A stretch of 64,000 bases of DNA from Philodulcilactobacillus myokonensis (GTDB taxonomy: Bacteria; Bacillota; Bacilli; Lactobacillales; Lactobacillaceae): assembly GCF_027923585.1 (NCBI RefSeq), contig NZ_BRPL01000002.1, positions 310,001 to 374,000 of the forward strand, written 5' to 3'. Position 1 is the first letter of the stretch; the number at the start of each line of letters is the position of its first letter. Both the position numbers and the translations under genes were made by a program. Positions 41,527 through 49,256 of the stretch are shown here, one piece after another. Below the pieces are notes generated by a model. That model was not told where the DNA came from, searched no databases, and saw only the letters and a program-made list of their open reading frames with translations.

Positions 41527-41982
41527 ATGGAACAATTAGAGCAGATTACTAATTCTGAATGGAAAATCATGCGTGTAATTTGGACGCTTGGCCATTCAAC
41601 CAGTAAGCAAATTACATCTTTGCTTAGTGAAAAAGAAGATTGGAAAGCTTCAACTGTTAAAACTTTATTAAGACGCCTTGATCGAAAGGGATTTTTAAAA
41701 ATTGTTCGAAAAGGGCGAACCTATGTTTACTATTCAAAAATTGATGAGCAGACGGCTGCTAATGACGCTGTTTTAAATATTTTTCATAATATTTGTGCAA
41801 TGCATGCTGGAAAAGCTCTGAATAGTGTGATTCAGAACGTTCCAATTAGTAAAAATGATATTCAGGTGTTAATTCAAACTTTGCATCAAAAAGCCAAAAC
41901 GGCACCTGATAAGGTTCCATGTAATTGTTTGAAACATCAAGATTGCGAAGGGAGGAAAATGAGCTATGAACATGAAGAATGA
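41527..41982 (+). CDS. copY: CopY-type copper-responsive repressor
   Basis: A 151-aa BlaI/MecI-family winged helix (ITNSEWKIMRVIWTLGHSTSKQITSLL, WKASTVKTLLRRLDRKGFL) with a C-terminal cysteine cluster. The cluster reads CNCLKHQDCEG, so it has CxC and one more cysteine but lacks the final cysteine of the usual CxCx4CxC metal hook. CopY represses its operon until Cu(I) displaces Zn(II). Two cop boxes precede the gene. The next gene overlaps it by 17 bases. Confidence 0.9.
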   Translation: MEQLEQITNSEWKIMRVIWTLGHSTSKQITSLLSEKEDWKASTVKTLLRRLDRKGFLKIVRKGRTYVYYSKIDEQTAANDAVLNIFHNICAMHAGKALNSVIQNVPISKNDIQVLIQTLHQKAKTAPDKVPCNCLKHQDCEGRKMSYEHEE

Positions 41983-44284
41983 TGATGATCAAAAAAAGAT
42001 GAATATGGATGATCACAAAATGGACGGCAAACATAAGATGGATTGCTGCAAGAACATGAGTGACAAAGATATGAAAAACATGGATATGAAACACCATGAT
42101 AACCAAAAAATGAGTGGCATGAAGATGAATCATAAGAACATGAAGATGGATAACCATAACATGAAGCATATGGATCATATGGATATGAACTCAAAATCTG
42201 GTCACGACTCAATGAAAATGAACGGCATGAATATGGATCACCACTCAATGAACATGGACCATGGATCAATGGATATGGACCACATGGACATGGGCAATGG
42301 CGGCATGATGATGCATGGCGGCCACATGATGAATATGGGTAATCTAAAACAAAAGTTCTGGGTATCATTAATTGTGATGATTCCAATCATTTTAATGTCA
42401 CCAATGATGGGCATGAAATTACCATTCACCATTCAATTTCCAGGATCCGATTGGGTTGTTGCCATTTTAGGTAGTTTCATGTACTTTTACGGCGGGAAAC
42501 CATTCTTTAGTGGCGCTAAAGGTGAAATGGAAAGCCATAAACCAGCAATGATGTCATTGATTACGCTTGGCATTACGGTTGCTTACGCTTACAGTATTTA
42601 CGCAACCATTGCAAATGATATTTTCCACGTTACCCCCATGGTTAATAATTTCTTCTGGGAATTAGCAACGTTAATTGTCATCATGTTACTAGGCCACTGG
42701 ATTGAAATGAATTCAATCATGAATGCCGGTTCGGCATTGAATGCCCTTGCTAAATTACTTCCAGATAGTGCTCACTTAGTTACATCAAACGGTGACACTA
42801 AGGATGTTTCTGTAAGTGATTTAACCCAAGGAAATTATGTTCTAGTGGAACCAGGTGAAAAAATTCCTGCTGATGGTGATATTAAAAAGGGTCAGACCTT
42901 AGTTAATGAATCATTGGTTACCGGTGAATCCAAGAAACAATCTAAAAAGGTAAATGATAAGGTTATTGGTGGTTCAATCAATGATAACGGAACGATTACC
43001 GTACAGGTCACCGGCACTGGTAAATCTGGCTACCTTTCTAAAGTAATGAACATGGTTAGCCAGGCTCAATCAAGTAAATCGAAAGATGAGAATATGGCTG
43101 ATCGGATTTCGGGTTACCTATTCTATGCGGCCCTTGCAATTGCAATCATTGCAACTATTATTTGGATTCCAATCAATGGCTTTCCATTTGCCATTTCAAT
43201 TGCCGTTTCAACCCTTGTCATCGCTTGCCCCCACGCACTTGGTTTGGCAGTACCCCTAGTTGTTTCTAGAAGTACTTCGATTGCTGCTCGAAACGGGCTA
43301 TTGATCAGAAACCGCAATGCTTTGGAACACGTTAAAAATATTAAGTACGCGCTAATGGATAAAACGGGAACATTAACCCAAGGCAACTTCAAAGTTAACC
43401 ATTTTGAAAGCCTTGACCAAAATTATTCTAATGAACAGGTTTTACAAATTATCGGTAGTTTAGAACAAGGGTCAAGTCATCCACTAGCAGAAGGGGTTTT
43501 AAACCTTGTTCACAGTAAGAAAATAAACCTATCTAGCGTTAAAGATGAACAACAGGTAACTGGCGCTGGAATTGCTGGAACGATTGATAATCAACGCTAT
43601 GCATTACTAGCTAGTTCATATTTGAACCAACACCAAATTGCATATAACCATGATTTATTCGATCAGTTATCCAGCCGGGGGAATTCTGTTAGTTTCCTTC
43701 TTCAAGATGATCACGTTATTGGGATTTTAGCTGAAGGTGATCAAATCAAGGCTAATTCTAAAGAAATGGTTCAGTACTTGAAGGCTCATCATATTATTCC
43801 AGTCATGCTAACTGGTGATAACCAAAAGACAGCTGCATCGGTTGCCCACCAATTAGGCATTGATAAGTATGAAGCTGAATTACTTCCTGAAGACAAACAG
43901 AAGATGGTATCTAGATACCAAAATGATGGTAAGGTTATCTTTATCGGTGATGGAGTTAACGATGCACCTAGTTTAGCTAAAGCCAATATTGGGATTGCCA
44001 TTGGATCTGGAACTGATGTTGCCATCGATTCTGCTGATATTGTATTAGTTAATAGTGACCCTAAGGATGTTATCAGCATGCTTCAATTAGCAACTAAGAC
44101 CAATCATAAGATGGTGGAAAACTTATGGTGGGGTGCTGGTTACAATATCATTGCTTTGCCATTAGCTGCTGGTGTTCTAGCATTCATTGGGATTGTCTTA
44201 GACCCAATGGTGGGTGCCATTATCATGTCATTGAGTACCGTCATTGTTGCTTTGAATGCCATGACGCTAACGATTAAAAAATAA
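41966..44284 (+). CDS. copB: Copper-exporting P1B-type ATPase, CopB class
   Basis: A 772-aa membrane pump. The first 115 residues are an extreme histidine/methionine/lysine/aspartate-rich metal-binding tail (for example KHMDHMDMNSKSGHDSMK). The membrane motif is CPH (VIACPHALGLAVPL), the P1B-3/CopB type rather than CPC. DKTGTLT is the phosphorylation site, with TGDN and GDGVNDAP in the hinge. It moves copper out of the cytosol using ATP. GGGAGG precedes the ATG, which lies inside copY, so the pair is translationally coupled. Confidence 0.93.
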   Translation: MNMKNDDDQKKMNMDDHKMDGKHKMDCCKNMSDKDMKNMDMKHHDNQKMSGMKMNHKNMKMDNHNMKHMDHMDMNSKSGHDSMKMNGMNMDHHSMNMDHGSMDMDHMDMGNGGMMMHGGHMMNMGNLKQKFWVSLIVMIPIILMSPMMGMKLPFTIQFPGSDWVVAILGSFMYFYGGKPFFSGAKGEMESHKPAMMSLITLGITVAYAYSIYATIANDIFHVTPMVNNFFWELATLIVIMLLGHWIEMNSIMNAGSALNALAKLLPDSAHLVTSNGDTKDVSVSDLTQGNYVLVEPGEKIPADGDIKKGQTLVNESLVTGESKKQSKKVNDKVIGGSINDNGTITVQVTGTGKSGYLSKVMNMVSQAQSSKSKDENMADRISGYLFYAALAIAIIATIIWIPINGFPFAISIAVSTLVIACPHALGLAVPLVVSRSTSIAARNGLLIRNRNALEHVKNIKYALMDKTGTLTQGNFKVNHFESLDQNYSNEQVLQIIGSLEQGSSHPLAEGVLNLVHSKKINLSSVKDEQQVTGAGIAGTIDNQRYALLASSYLNQHQIAYNHDLFDQLSSRGNSVSFLLQDDHVIGILAEGDQIKANSKEMVQYLKAHHIIPVMLTGDNQKTAASVAHQLGIDKYEAELLPEDKQKMVSRYQNDGKVIFIGDGVNDAPSLAKANIGIAIGSGTDVAIDSADIVLVNSDPKDVISMLQLATKTNHKMVENLWWGAGYNIIALPLAAGVLAFIGIVLDPMVGAIIMSLSTVIVALNAMTLTIKK

Positions 44285-44298
44285 TTTTAAATGAAACT

Positions 44299-44333
44299 AA
44301 AAAAGCACTTCATTATGAAGTGCTTTTTTTTAT
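44299..44333. terminator. Bidirectional terminator between the copper and metal-efflux loci
   Basis: AAAAAAGCACTTCA and TGAAGTGCTTTTTT are a perfect stem with long T-runs on both strands. Confidence 0.9.
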
Positions 44334-44662
44334 TCACCATGCTTTTTACCCCGCATGACATGGTCAGAATGGGCAATCGTTTCATTAACGACATCTAAAA
44401 TATGCGGATCATTTAACTGGTAGTACCTTGCTTTACCAATTTGTTCTGAACTAACGAGCTGAAATTTTTTAAGGTGAGCCAGTTGATGTGAAACAACGGA
44501 TTGTTCAACGTTTAAAATTCCACCAATTTCTTTAACGTTAAGTCTCTTTTGCTCTAATAAGTGTAACATTTGAAGCCTAGTTGGATTACTTAATAGTTTA
44601 AATATTTTTTGTGATTCCTTTAGGTGTTTTTCATCGATTAAATGAATTGAATCTTGCTTCAA
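44330..44662 (-). CDS. ArsR/SmtB-family metal sensor, CzrA-like
   Basis: A 110-aa winged helix (LSNPTRLQMLHLLEQKRLNVKEIG, SVVSHQLAHLKKFQLVSSE). At the C-terminus it reads DPHILDVVNETIAHSDH, the D-x-H-(x10)-H-x-x-H alpha-5 zinc/cobalt site of CzrA and SmtB. It should repress its operon until the metal binds. I choose TTG 44662, 6 bases after GGAGGGG; the upstream ATG contains that site. It lies behind the efflux gene as the second gene of the operon. Confidence 0.87.
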   Translation of the reverse strand: MKQDSIHLIDEKHLKESQKIFKLLSNPTRLQMLHLLEQKRLNVKEIGGILNVEQSVVSHQLAHLKKFQLVSSEQIGKARYYQLNDPHILDVVNETIAHSDHVMRGKKHGE

Positions 44663-44703
44663 GAGAAACCCCTCCATTTAAATTAATTACAGCTTATTAT
44701 AGC

Positions 44704-45315
44704 TTATTTTCGGCCTTCTTGAAATGATTCCAAACCCTCACTAAAGATGAAGTAAACTAAGATTAAGGCGGCAACTGAATCTGCCCACCACCAATTCAAA
44801 AGGTAGGTTAATAGTGTTCCTAATAGGACGGTACCAGCCATGTATGCACATGTAATGTTACACATGCCATCTTCAACTAGTGCGTTAGAGTGGAGTGCTT
44901 TTCCCATTTTTCGTTTTAAAATTGTTAAAATGGGCATTAAGATGACCGAAGCAACTGAGATTAGTAGACCGGATAAACTATTATCAGAAGCTTGGTGGGT
45001 AAAAAGATTATAAAGAGAAATGACGACAATATAGACTGATAGCAAGATTAAAACAGATCCAACAATTAATGATGATCTTTTTTCAGCTTTCATAATTGAC
45101 TGTGAATCATCACCGTTCATTTCCTTCTTTAATCGCCAGATGAGGGCGCTCCCCGAAATGATTTCTAAAAAGCTGTCCAATCCAAAGGCAATCAATAGAA
45201 TTGAGTGGGCTTGTAATCCAGATATGAAACCAACAATGAATTCAAATGCCATCCAAGCGGTCGAAAAGTATTCAATCATCAAACCATTGTTAACTAAGTG
45301 TTTGTTATTTTCCAT
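44704..45315 (-). CDS. Cation-diffusion-facilitator-like efflux protein
   Basis: A 203-aa protein with six membrane segments. Helix 2 carries HSILLIAFGLDSFLE and helix 5 carries HSNALVEDGMCN, the two metal-ligating positions (D and H/D) of cation efflux proteins. The soluble C-terminal domain of full CDF proteins is absent. It should export Zn2+ or a similar ion. AGGAG precedes ATG 45315. The upstream palindrome suits its ArsR-type regulator. Confidence 0.8.
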   Translation of the reverse strand: MENNKHLVNNGLMIEYFSTAWMAFEFIVGFISGLQAHSILLIAFGLDSFLEIISGSALIWRLKKEMNGDDSQSIMKAEKRSSLIVGSVLILLSVYIVVISLYNLFTHQASDNSLSGLLISVASVILMPILTILKRKMGKALHSNALVEDGMCNITCAYMAGTVLLGTLLTYLLNWWWADSVAALILVYFIFSEGLESFQEGRK

Positions 45316-45336
45316 TTTTATTTTCTCCTTTAAATA

Positions 45337-45376
45337 TGTTTTAAATAACATATGTTAATAATAACATATTTATAGC
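45337..45376. promoter_or_regulatory. ArsR-type operator of the metal-efflux operon
   Basis: An imperfect inverted repeat, AAATAACATATGTT next to AATAATAACATATTT, contains two ATATG/CATAT half-sites, the 12-2-12 type bound by ArsR/SmtB proteins. It lies immediately upstream of the efflux gene. Confidence 0.6.
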
Positions 45377-45387
45377 AAAATAAAAGA

Positions 45388-45414
45388 GTTTAATCAATTT
45401 GATTAAACCCTGAA
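45388..45414 (-). terminator. Terminator after the 113-aa gene
   Basis: GTTTAATC and GATTAAAC pair around AATTT, with TTTTATTTTG on the minus strand. Confidence 0.65.
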
Positions 45415-45419
45415 AAATA

Positions 45420-45761
45420 TTATTTATTAGAAGTATAAGCATGCGAATGCTTTTTAATATATTCTTTGCTCATATCATAAAATTGATCTTGAGCCTTATG
45501 ACTACCGTTTAATAAGTCTTTGCTGATAATATCGTATCCAACTCCAGCTGTGAAGTACATGTATCTGCCATCAGTCTTGTAATTGTGGATTTGATTGATA
45601 TTCATGTGGTGTTTGGCATACCATAATTTGATCATACGATATAAAAAACTGCGGAGTGGGATGGTATATGTAGCATGGTACGACATTGAAGTTGCGTTTA
45701 AACTATGCATGTCATCAAAAAGATGTTCATCCACTTGATTCATTCTCATCTTACGAAGCAT
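45420..45761 (-). CDS. 113-aa protein of unknown function
   Basis: Tyrosine-, histidine- and methionine-rich, without hydrophobic helices (LNATSMSYHATYTIPLRSF; YKTDGRYMYFTAGVGYD). No family recognised. GGAGG precedes ATG 45761. It lies downstream of two mini membrane protein genes but behind a terminator, so it is a separate unit. Confidence 0.6.
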   Translation of the reverse strand: MLRKMRMNQVDEHLFDDMHSLNATSMSYHATYTIPLRSFLYRMIKLWYAKHHMNINQIHNYKTDGRYMYFTAGVGYDIISKDLLNGSHKAQDQFYDMSKEYIKKHSHAYTSNK

Positions 45762-45827
45762 TAATAAACCTCCTTTCATAAAAATTCATTACTTTCAATT
45801 ATAATCATTTTCATAAAAAATTAAAAT

Positions 45828-45862
45828 AAAAAAAGCACGCTAGTAAAAACTAGTGTGCTTAT
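45828..45862. terminator. Terminator after the mini membrane protein operon
   Basis: AAGCACGCTAGT pairs with ACTAGTGTGCTT, with A/T runs on both sides. Confidence 0.85.
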
Positions 45863-45908
45863 TTCCTCAGCAACAATTTATCTACTTTTATTGAATTAAT
45901 TTCGATCC

Positions 45909-46085
45909 TTAGAGAACAAGTACTGAACCAACTACAAAAGCAACTAATAGAGAACCAATTGAGATATCTCTAGTGCGTTTCATATTAACTGCTTTATGGT
46001 TGCTTTGGATTCCAAACATTACTAATGAATATAATAATGTTAGAACGGCTAGAACGATGAAAACTGTTATGCCTAAGGTTACCAT
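45909..46085 (-). CDS. 58-aa two-helix membrane protein
   Basis: Hydrophobic segments at residues 1-24 and about 44-58 flank a basic loop (QSNHKAVNMKRTRD). GGAGG lies 10 bases ahead of ATG 46085; a longer frame runs into the leader and is not needed. The gene follows a leader that is nearly identical to the leader of the neighbouring 41-aa gene. Function unknown. Confidence 0.6.
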   Translation of the reverse strand: MVTLGITVFIVLAVLTLLYSLVMFGIQSNHKAVNMKRTRDISIGSLLVAFVVGSVLVL

Positions 46086-46101
46086 ATATAATACACCTCC
46101 A

Positions 46102-46168
46102 TGTGTTATATACAGTACATTTAGGAACAATCTTAAGACACTATATATACTAGAACCTCGTGTCCGCA
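46102..46168 (-). repeat. Leader copy 1 of a duplicated 5' element
   Basis: On the minus strand it reads ACGAGGTTCTAGTATATATA, then TTGTTCCTAAATGTACTG, then TATATAACAC, directly ahead of GGAGG. Copy 2 at 46331-46400 has the same two blocks. The inverted TATATAGT/ACTGTATA elements could pair. Confidence 0.8.
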
Positions 46169-46188
46169 CTTAACTCAAAAGTTAAGAA

Positions 46189-46314
46189 CTAAAACATATT
46201 GCGTCTTAGTACGTTATCAATGTTAGGAGTATGACCTTTTCTAGCAAGATCAATTCTTCTAACGAACATGTATACTAAAGCAACAAAAATAACCAACATA
46301 ACTAAGTTTGCCAT
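46189..46314 (-). CDS. 41-aa single-helix membrane protein
   Basis: GGAGG lies 9 bases before ATG 46314; the product has one membrane helix (ANLVMLVIFVALVYMF) and a basic tail (RRIDLARKGHTP). It is too short for standard gene calling. It lies first in an operon with the 58-aa protein, each gene behind its own copy of the same leader. Function unknown. Confidence 0.6.
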   Translation of the reverse strand: MANLVMLVIFVALVYMFVRRIDLARKGHTPNIDNVLRRNMF

Positions 46315-46330
46315 ATACGAGCACCTCCAA

Positions 46331-46400
46331 GTGTTTATATACAGTACATTTAGGAACAACGAATTTTAGAGGGACTATATATACTAGAACCTCGTACCCC
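46331..46400 (-). repeat. Leader copy 2 of a duplicated 5' element
   Basis: Carries the same TTGTTCCTAAATGTACTG and ACGAGGTTCTAGTATATATA blocks as copy 1 with a different middle. It is the 3' part of a leader of about 190 nt that starts near 46508. Confidence 0.8.
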
Positions 46401-46516
46401 CTAGAACTGCGCAGCATTGGTTTGCTTAGCTTTTGAAAATGAAATTAATCATTTCACGGTGTGTCCATAGCCTTATATTCAGTTGTAAGTTACTGCTTCA
46501 CCAGCAACTTATGACT

Positions 46517-46545
46517 ATAATATACTTTTAAAAGTATATTTGCAA
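46517..46545 (-). promoter_or_regulatory. Promoter and 22-bp palindromic operator of the mini membrane protein operon
   Basis: On the minus strand TTGCAA and TATTAT are 17 bases apart. A perfect 22-bp palindrome (core TATACTTTTAAAAGTATA, 46519-46540) fills the spacer and touches both boxes, as expected of a repressor site. Confidence 0.65.
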
Positions 46546-46659
46546 CCTTTTTACCTATTTTTATTTCTTTTTTTAATATAAAATGATAAGATAAAGTTTG
46601 AAAGGGTAATTGTACTCTTTATTAATGGCATAGATTGAAGTTGTAGAGGAGGACTTTTT

Positions 46660-46920
46660 ATGGCTCGTCGAGTTCGGAGAAATATGTCACAATTGCAAAA
46701 GTTAGAAAAGGATGCTTCTAATTTGGAAATGCATTTGAATGATGTTTCCCAAAACTTCTTATCAAAAGTGGTAAGTGAAGCAAATTCTGACCAGGCAAAG
46801 AAATTTGAACATCAAGATGTTATTAATATTGATTTGCCTCGTCAAAAAGCTCAGCAAAGAAAGCTTGCTAGGATGCGAAAACAAATTCGTGATTTACAAC
46901 AATCACAGAAGGAAGCTTAA
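46660..46920 (+). CDS. 86-aa basic coiled-coil protein
   Basis: Starts MARRVRRNMSQLQKLEKDA and continues as a helical, charged chain ending in KLARMRKQIRDLQQSQKEA. No family recognised. GAGGAGG precedes the ATG; a long terminator follows. Probably a real, conserved small cytosolic protein. Confidence 0.6.
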   Translation: MARRVRRNMSQLQKLEKDASNLEMHLNDVSQNFLSKVVSEANSDQAKKFEHQDVINIDLPRQKAQQRKLARMRKQIRDLQQSQKEA

Positions 46921-46945
46921 TCTGAACTAACTTTTGTTAGATTAA

Positions 46946-47001
46946 AAAAGAGTATTCCTATCGTTAATATTAACTATTATTGATAGGAATGCTCTTTTTA
47001 G
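46946..47001 (+). terminator. Terminator after the coiled-coil gene
   Basis: AAAAGAGTATTCCTATC and GATAGGAATGCTCTTTT pair, with a loop of about 20 bases and a T-run. Confidence 0.8.
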
Positions 47002-47098
47002 TTTGTTCTAATAGGCGACATCCTTTATCAAAAGCATATTTTCTTTTATAATGTGATTGTTTATCTTTGACTTAATTCTATGAAAGGAAAGAATATAA

Positions 47099-47725
47099 AT
47101 GACATTTAAAGAAGAAATTGATGATATTTTAGAACGTAATCAAGATCTTAAAAAGTGGCGGATTGATACTTCTAAATCCGCTTGGGATCAAATCGTAAAA
47201 AAATTACAAGACTTAGCTGCTCACGGTTATACCCAGTATGAATATGAAACTCACCATGAAAATGATGATAACCAAGATAACGTTAATGATTTAATTAGTA
47301 CTTACTGTATTCGGGAAGATATTGAAATTAGAAACTATACTAAGGATCAAGATGGTTTCTTTTCATGGTTAAATGCCGATACTAATACCAATGTTGCTGT
47401 GATGTCATGGTATCAAATTCAAAATGATCACCAGACAGATGATAATACACTAGGTGATAAACTGTACCGAATGGCTCGTGAATGGAACCATAAAAATTTC
47501 CCAATGGGTGATTTTAATGACAAAATGCTAACCCACGTTAAAAATATGATTAAACATAATGCAGAACAGCAGGCTGGTTTAACACTTGTTAGAAAAGATG
47601 ATTTCGATCACTACGTCACTAACAAACAAATGGAAAACCTAGCTCAATATTTTGAAAAACAGGGATTCAAGATTAATATCAAAAATAGATACAATGGTAA
47701 TTTAGCCTTTGTCGTTAGATTTTAG
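47099..47725 (+). CDS. 208-aa soluble protein of unknown function
   Basis: Acidic, with many aspartates, histidines and asparagines (YETHHENDDNQDNVNDLI; NMIKHNAEQQAGLTLVRKDD). No membrane segment and no recognised domain. GAAAGG precedes the ATG at 47099. The C-terminal strand pattern GFKINIKNRYNGNLAFVVRF suggests an alpha/beta fold. Confidence 0.6.
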   Translation: MTFKEEIDDILERNQDLKKWRIDTSKSAWDQIVKKLQDLAAHGYTQYEYETHHENDDNQDNVNDLISTYCIREDIEIRNYTKDQDGFFSWLNADTNTNVAVMSWYQIQNDHQTDDNTLGDKLYRMAREWNHKNFPMGDFNDKMLTHVKNMIKHNAEQQAGLTLVRKDDFDHYVTNKQMENLAQYFEKQGFKINIKNRYNGNLAFVVRF

Positions 47726-47801
47726 GATAAAATCTTAATCATAGAAAGTGGGGCGGTCATGTGACTGTCCCATTTTTATTTGGATTTTTAAATCATAATT
47801 G

Positions 47802-47830
47802 TTGCATCTTGTGTGACACAATGCATATAC
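47802..47830 (+). promoter_or_regulatory. Promoter with a palindromic operator ahead of the XRE regulator
   Basis: TTGCAT (47802-47807) and TATACT (47825-47830) are 17 bases apart. The perfect 13-bp palindrome TTGTGTGACACAA (47809-47821) lies in the spacer, suggesting autorepression. Confidence 0.55.
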
Positions 47831-47862
47831 TAGCTATGATTAATAATAAAGGAAGTGATACT

Positions 47863-48528
47863 ATGATTTCTAACCGTTTAAGAGACTTAATTGATGAACG
47901 TCATATTAGTATTTCAAATTTATCTCGTCAAGTGCACTTATCAAGAAATACTATTTATAATTTAATTAATAACCAAAATTTACATGGTTATCAAATTCAG
48001 ACGTTGAATAAAATCTGCAGTTTCTTCCATGTAAATATCGGTGATGTTTTAAACTTTGTTGAAGATAAATTGACCGTTAAATTTGACCCGAAACAGGTTC
48101 GGATGACTCAATCTGTTAATCATAAAGCTTTTTATGTTTCCGTTGATTGTTCAATTATTCACCACAAAAAGGAAATTGGTACCGTTAAATTAATGACCAA
48201 AATTGATATTACTTATCACCATGTGATTCGTTTGATTTACCAAATTGATAGTGAAGGCGGTTTAAATAAAGATTACGTTAAGGCCGTCTTTAATAATCCA
48301 GAAAATTTAGCTCAACCAGTCGTTCAAATTTTAAGCTTGCCACATATTCATAATTTGATTGATGATAATTATGACGGTGAAATTCTTCCAGTAACGGGTG
48401 CTGGTGATAACGATCAACAGAGTTTTGATTTTGATTGGAACAATCAAAAAAAGACCATTGCTAATTTTAAAAAGACCAATCTTAAGAGTGGCTATTTAAA
48501 TCCGCATGATCGCTTTATTTTTCAATAA
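47863..48528 (+). CDS. XRE-family transcription regulator
   Basis: A 221-aa protein. The N-terminal helix-turn-helix reads RLRDLIDERHISISNLSRQVHLSRNTIYNLINNQNL, the XRE/Cro pattern; residues 70-221 form an acidic domain of unknown type with regular beta-like strands. It probably binds the palindrome in its own promoter. GGAAGTG precedes ATG 47863; the longer frame begins before the promoter. Its other targets are unknown. Confidence 0.78.
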   Translation: MISNRLRDLIDERHISISNLSRQVHLSRNTIYNLINNQNLHGYQIQTLNKICSFFHVNIGDVLNFVEDKLTVKFDPKQVRMTQSVNHKAFYVSVDCSIIHHKKEIGTVKLMTKIDITYHHVIRLIYQIDSEGGLNKDYVKAVFNNPENLAQPVVQILSLPHIHNLIDDNYDGEILPVTGAGDNDQQSFDFDWNNQKKTIANFKKTNLKSGYLNPHDRFIFQ

Positions 48529-48534
48529 ATGTAG

Positions 48535-48669
48535 TTATTTTTGATGATCATCATTTTGATGATCATCTTTTTGATTGGCTTCCTTTTCCTTCATTTCCCT
48601 TTTATCGTGAACAAAACCAACTGCTAGAAAAATAGCTAATAAAATTAAAATAATGATGATTAATCCCAT
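48535..48669 (-). CDS. 44-aa single-helix membrane protein
   Basis: AAGGGAG precedes ATG 48669; residues 1-20 are hydrophobic (MGLIIIILILLAIFLAVGFV), followed by a charged tail with a repeated DDH(Q/N) motif. Too short for standard calling, but the gene signals are good. Function unknown. Confidence 0.55.
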   Translation of the reverse strand: MGLIIIILILLAIFLAVGFVHDKREMKEKEANQKDDHQNDDHQK

Positions 48670-48717
48670 GCTAATCGCTCCCTTAGTTAAATTAGTTTAA
48701 TTATACCAAAATTTGTT

Positions 48718-48747
48718 TTGAATTGTTTGGCAGTTTGGGTATATAAT
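48718..48747 (+). promoter_or_regulatory. Promoter of the 6S-like RNA candidate
   Basis: TTGAAT and TATAAT with an 18-base gap. Confidence 0.55.
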
Positions 48748-48753
48748 AATAAT

Positions 48754-48935
48754 TGGTTGTTAGGTATTGCAGCCTGATTGGTTTCTTGATTTTTCAATGC
48801 ATTTATACGATCCGTTATGGGAATAAGGAATTATATAAATATATTGAAGAGTTTTAAGTTACTGACATATTTTCTTAAACCCTTCTAAAAGTAGTCGTTA
48901 AAGACCAGTATGTTAAGTCATACTGGTCTTTAATT
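48754..48935 (+). ncRNA. Structured RNA of about 180 nt, possibly 6S RNA
   Basis: A promoter and a perfect terminator (AAAGACCAGTATG/CATACTGGTCTTT, 48899-48930) delimit a transcript without a convincing frame. CTTGATTTTTCAAT can pair with ATTGAAGAGTTTTAAG around an AT-rich centre, giving the long-rod outline and size expected of 6S RNA. No diagnostic sequence of SRP RNA, tmRNA or RNase P is present. The 6S label is a guess from size and shape. Confidence 0.5.
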
Positions 48936-48984
48936 TATGTTAAAATTAATTTTGAAATGAAATTAGTAAAAAGAAGGGAAATCG

Positions 48985-49224
48985 ATGGATAAATTAAATT
49001 TAAATATTAATGTTAAATTTTTTGACCGTAACGATGCTGTTAAAAAATTACGGTCATTAAGTGGTGCTAGTAAGAAATTAAGTAGCTACTTAATTTCTGC
49101 TAAGCAAAAAGATGTTGATAAAGCAAAACTGGCAAAACAACTTGGCATTTCTGGCCATCAATTGGACCAAGCTGCTCATGAATTACTGAATGATCAAATT
49201 GTTAAAAAATTAATTAGAGCATAA
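48985..49224 (+). CDS. 79-aa winged-helix-like small protein
   Basis: The C-terminal half (DKAKLAKQLGISGHQLDQAAHELLNDQIVKK) has the outline of a helix-turn-helix with a wing; the N-terminal half begins LNLNINVKFFDRND. GAAGGG precedes the ATG and a terminator follows. DNA binding is inferred from pattern only. Confidence 0.55.
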   Translation: MDKLNLNINVKFFDRNDAVKKLRSLSGASKKLSSYLISAKQKDVDKAKLAKQLGISGHQLDQAAHELLNDQIVKKLIRA

Positions 49225-49226
49225 AA

Positions 49227-49256
49227 AATCCCATCAAAATGATGGGATTTTATTTA
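49227..49256. terminator. Terminator between the 79-aa gene and a convergent gene
   Basis: ATCCCATC and GATGGGAT pair around AAAAT, with A/T runs on both strands. Confidence 0.8.

Noticed and set aside
41846..42432. Minus-strand frames rich in histidine, serine or cysteine opposite copB
   Set aside because: They mirror the ATG/CAT-rich codons of the histidine/methionine tail; no ribosome binding sites.
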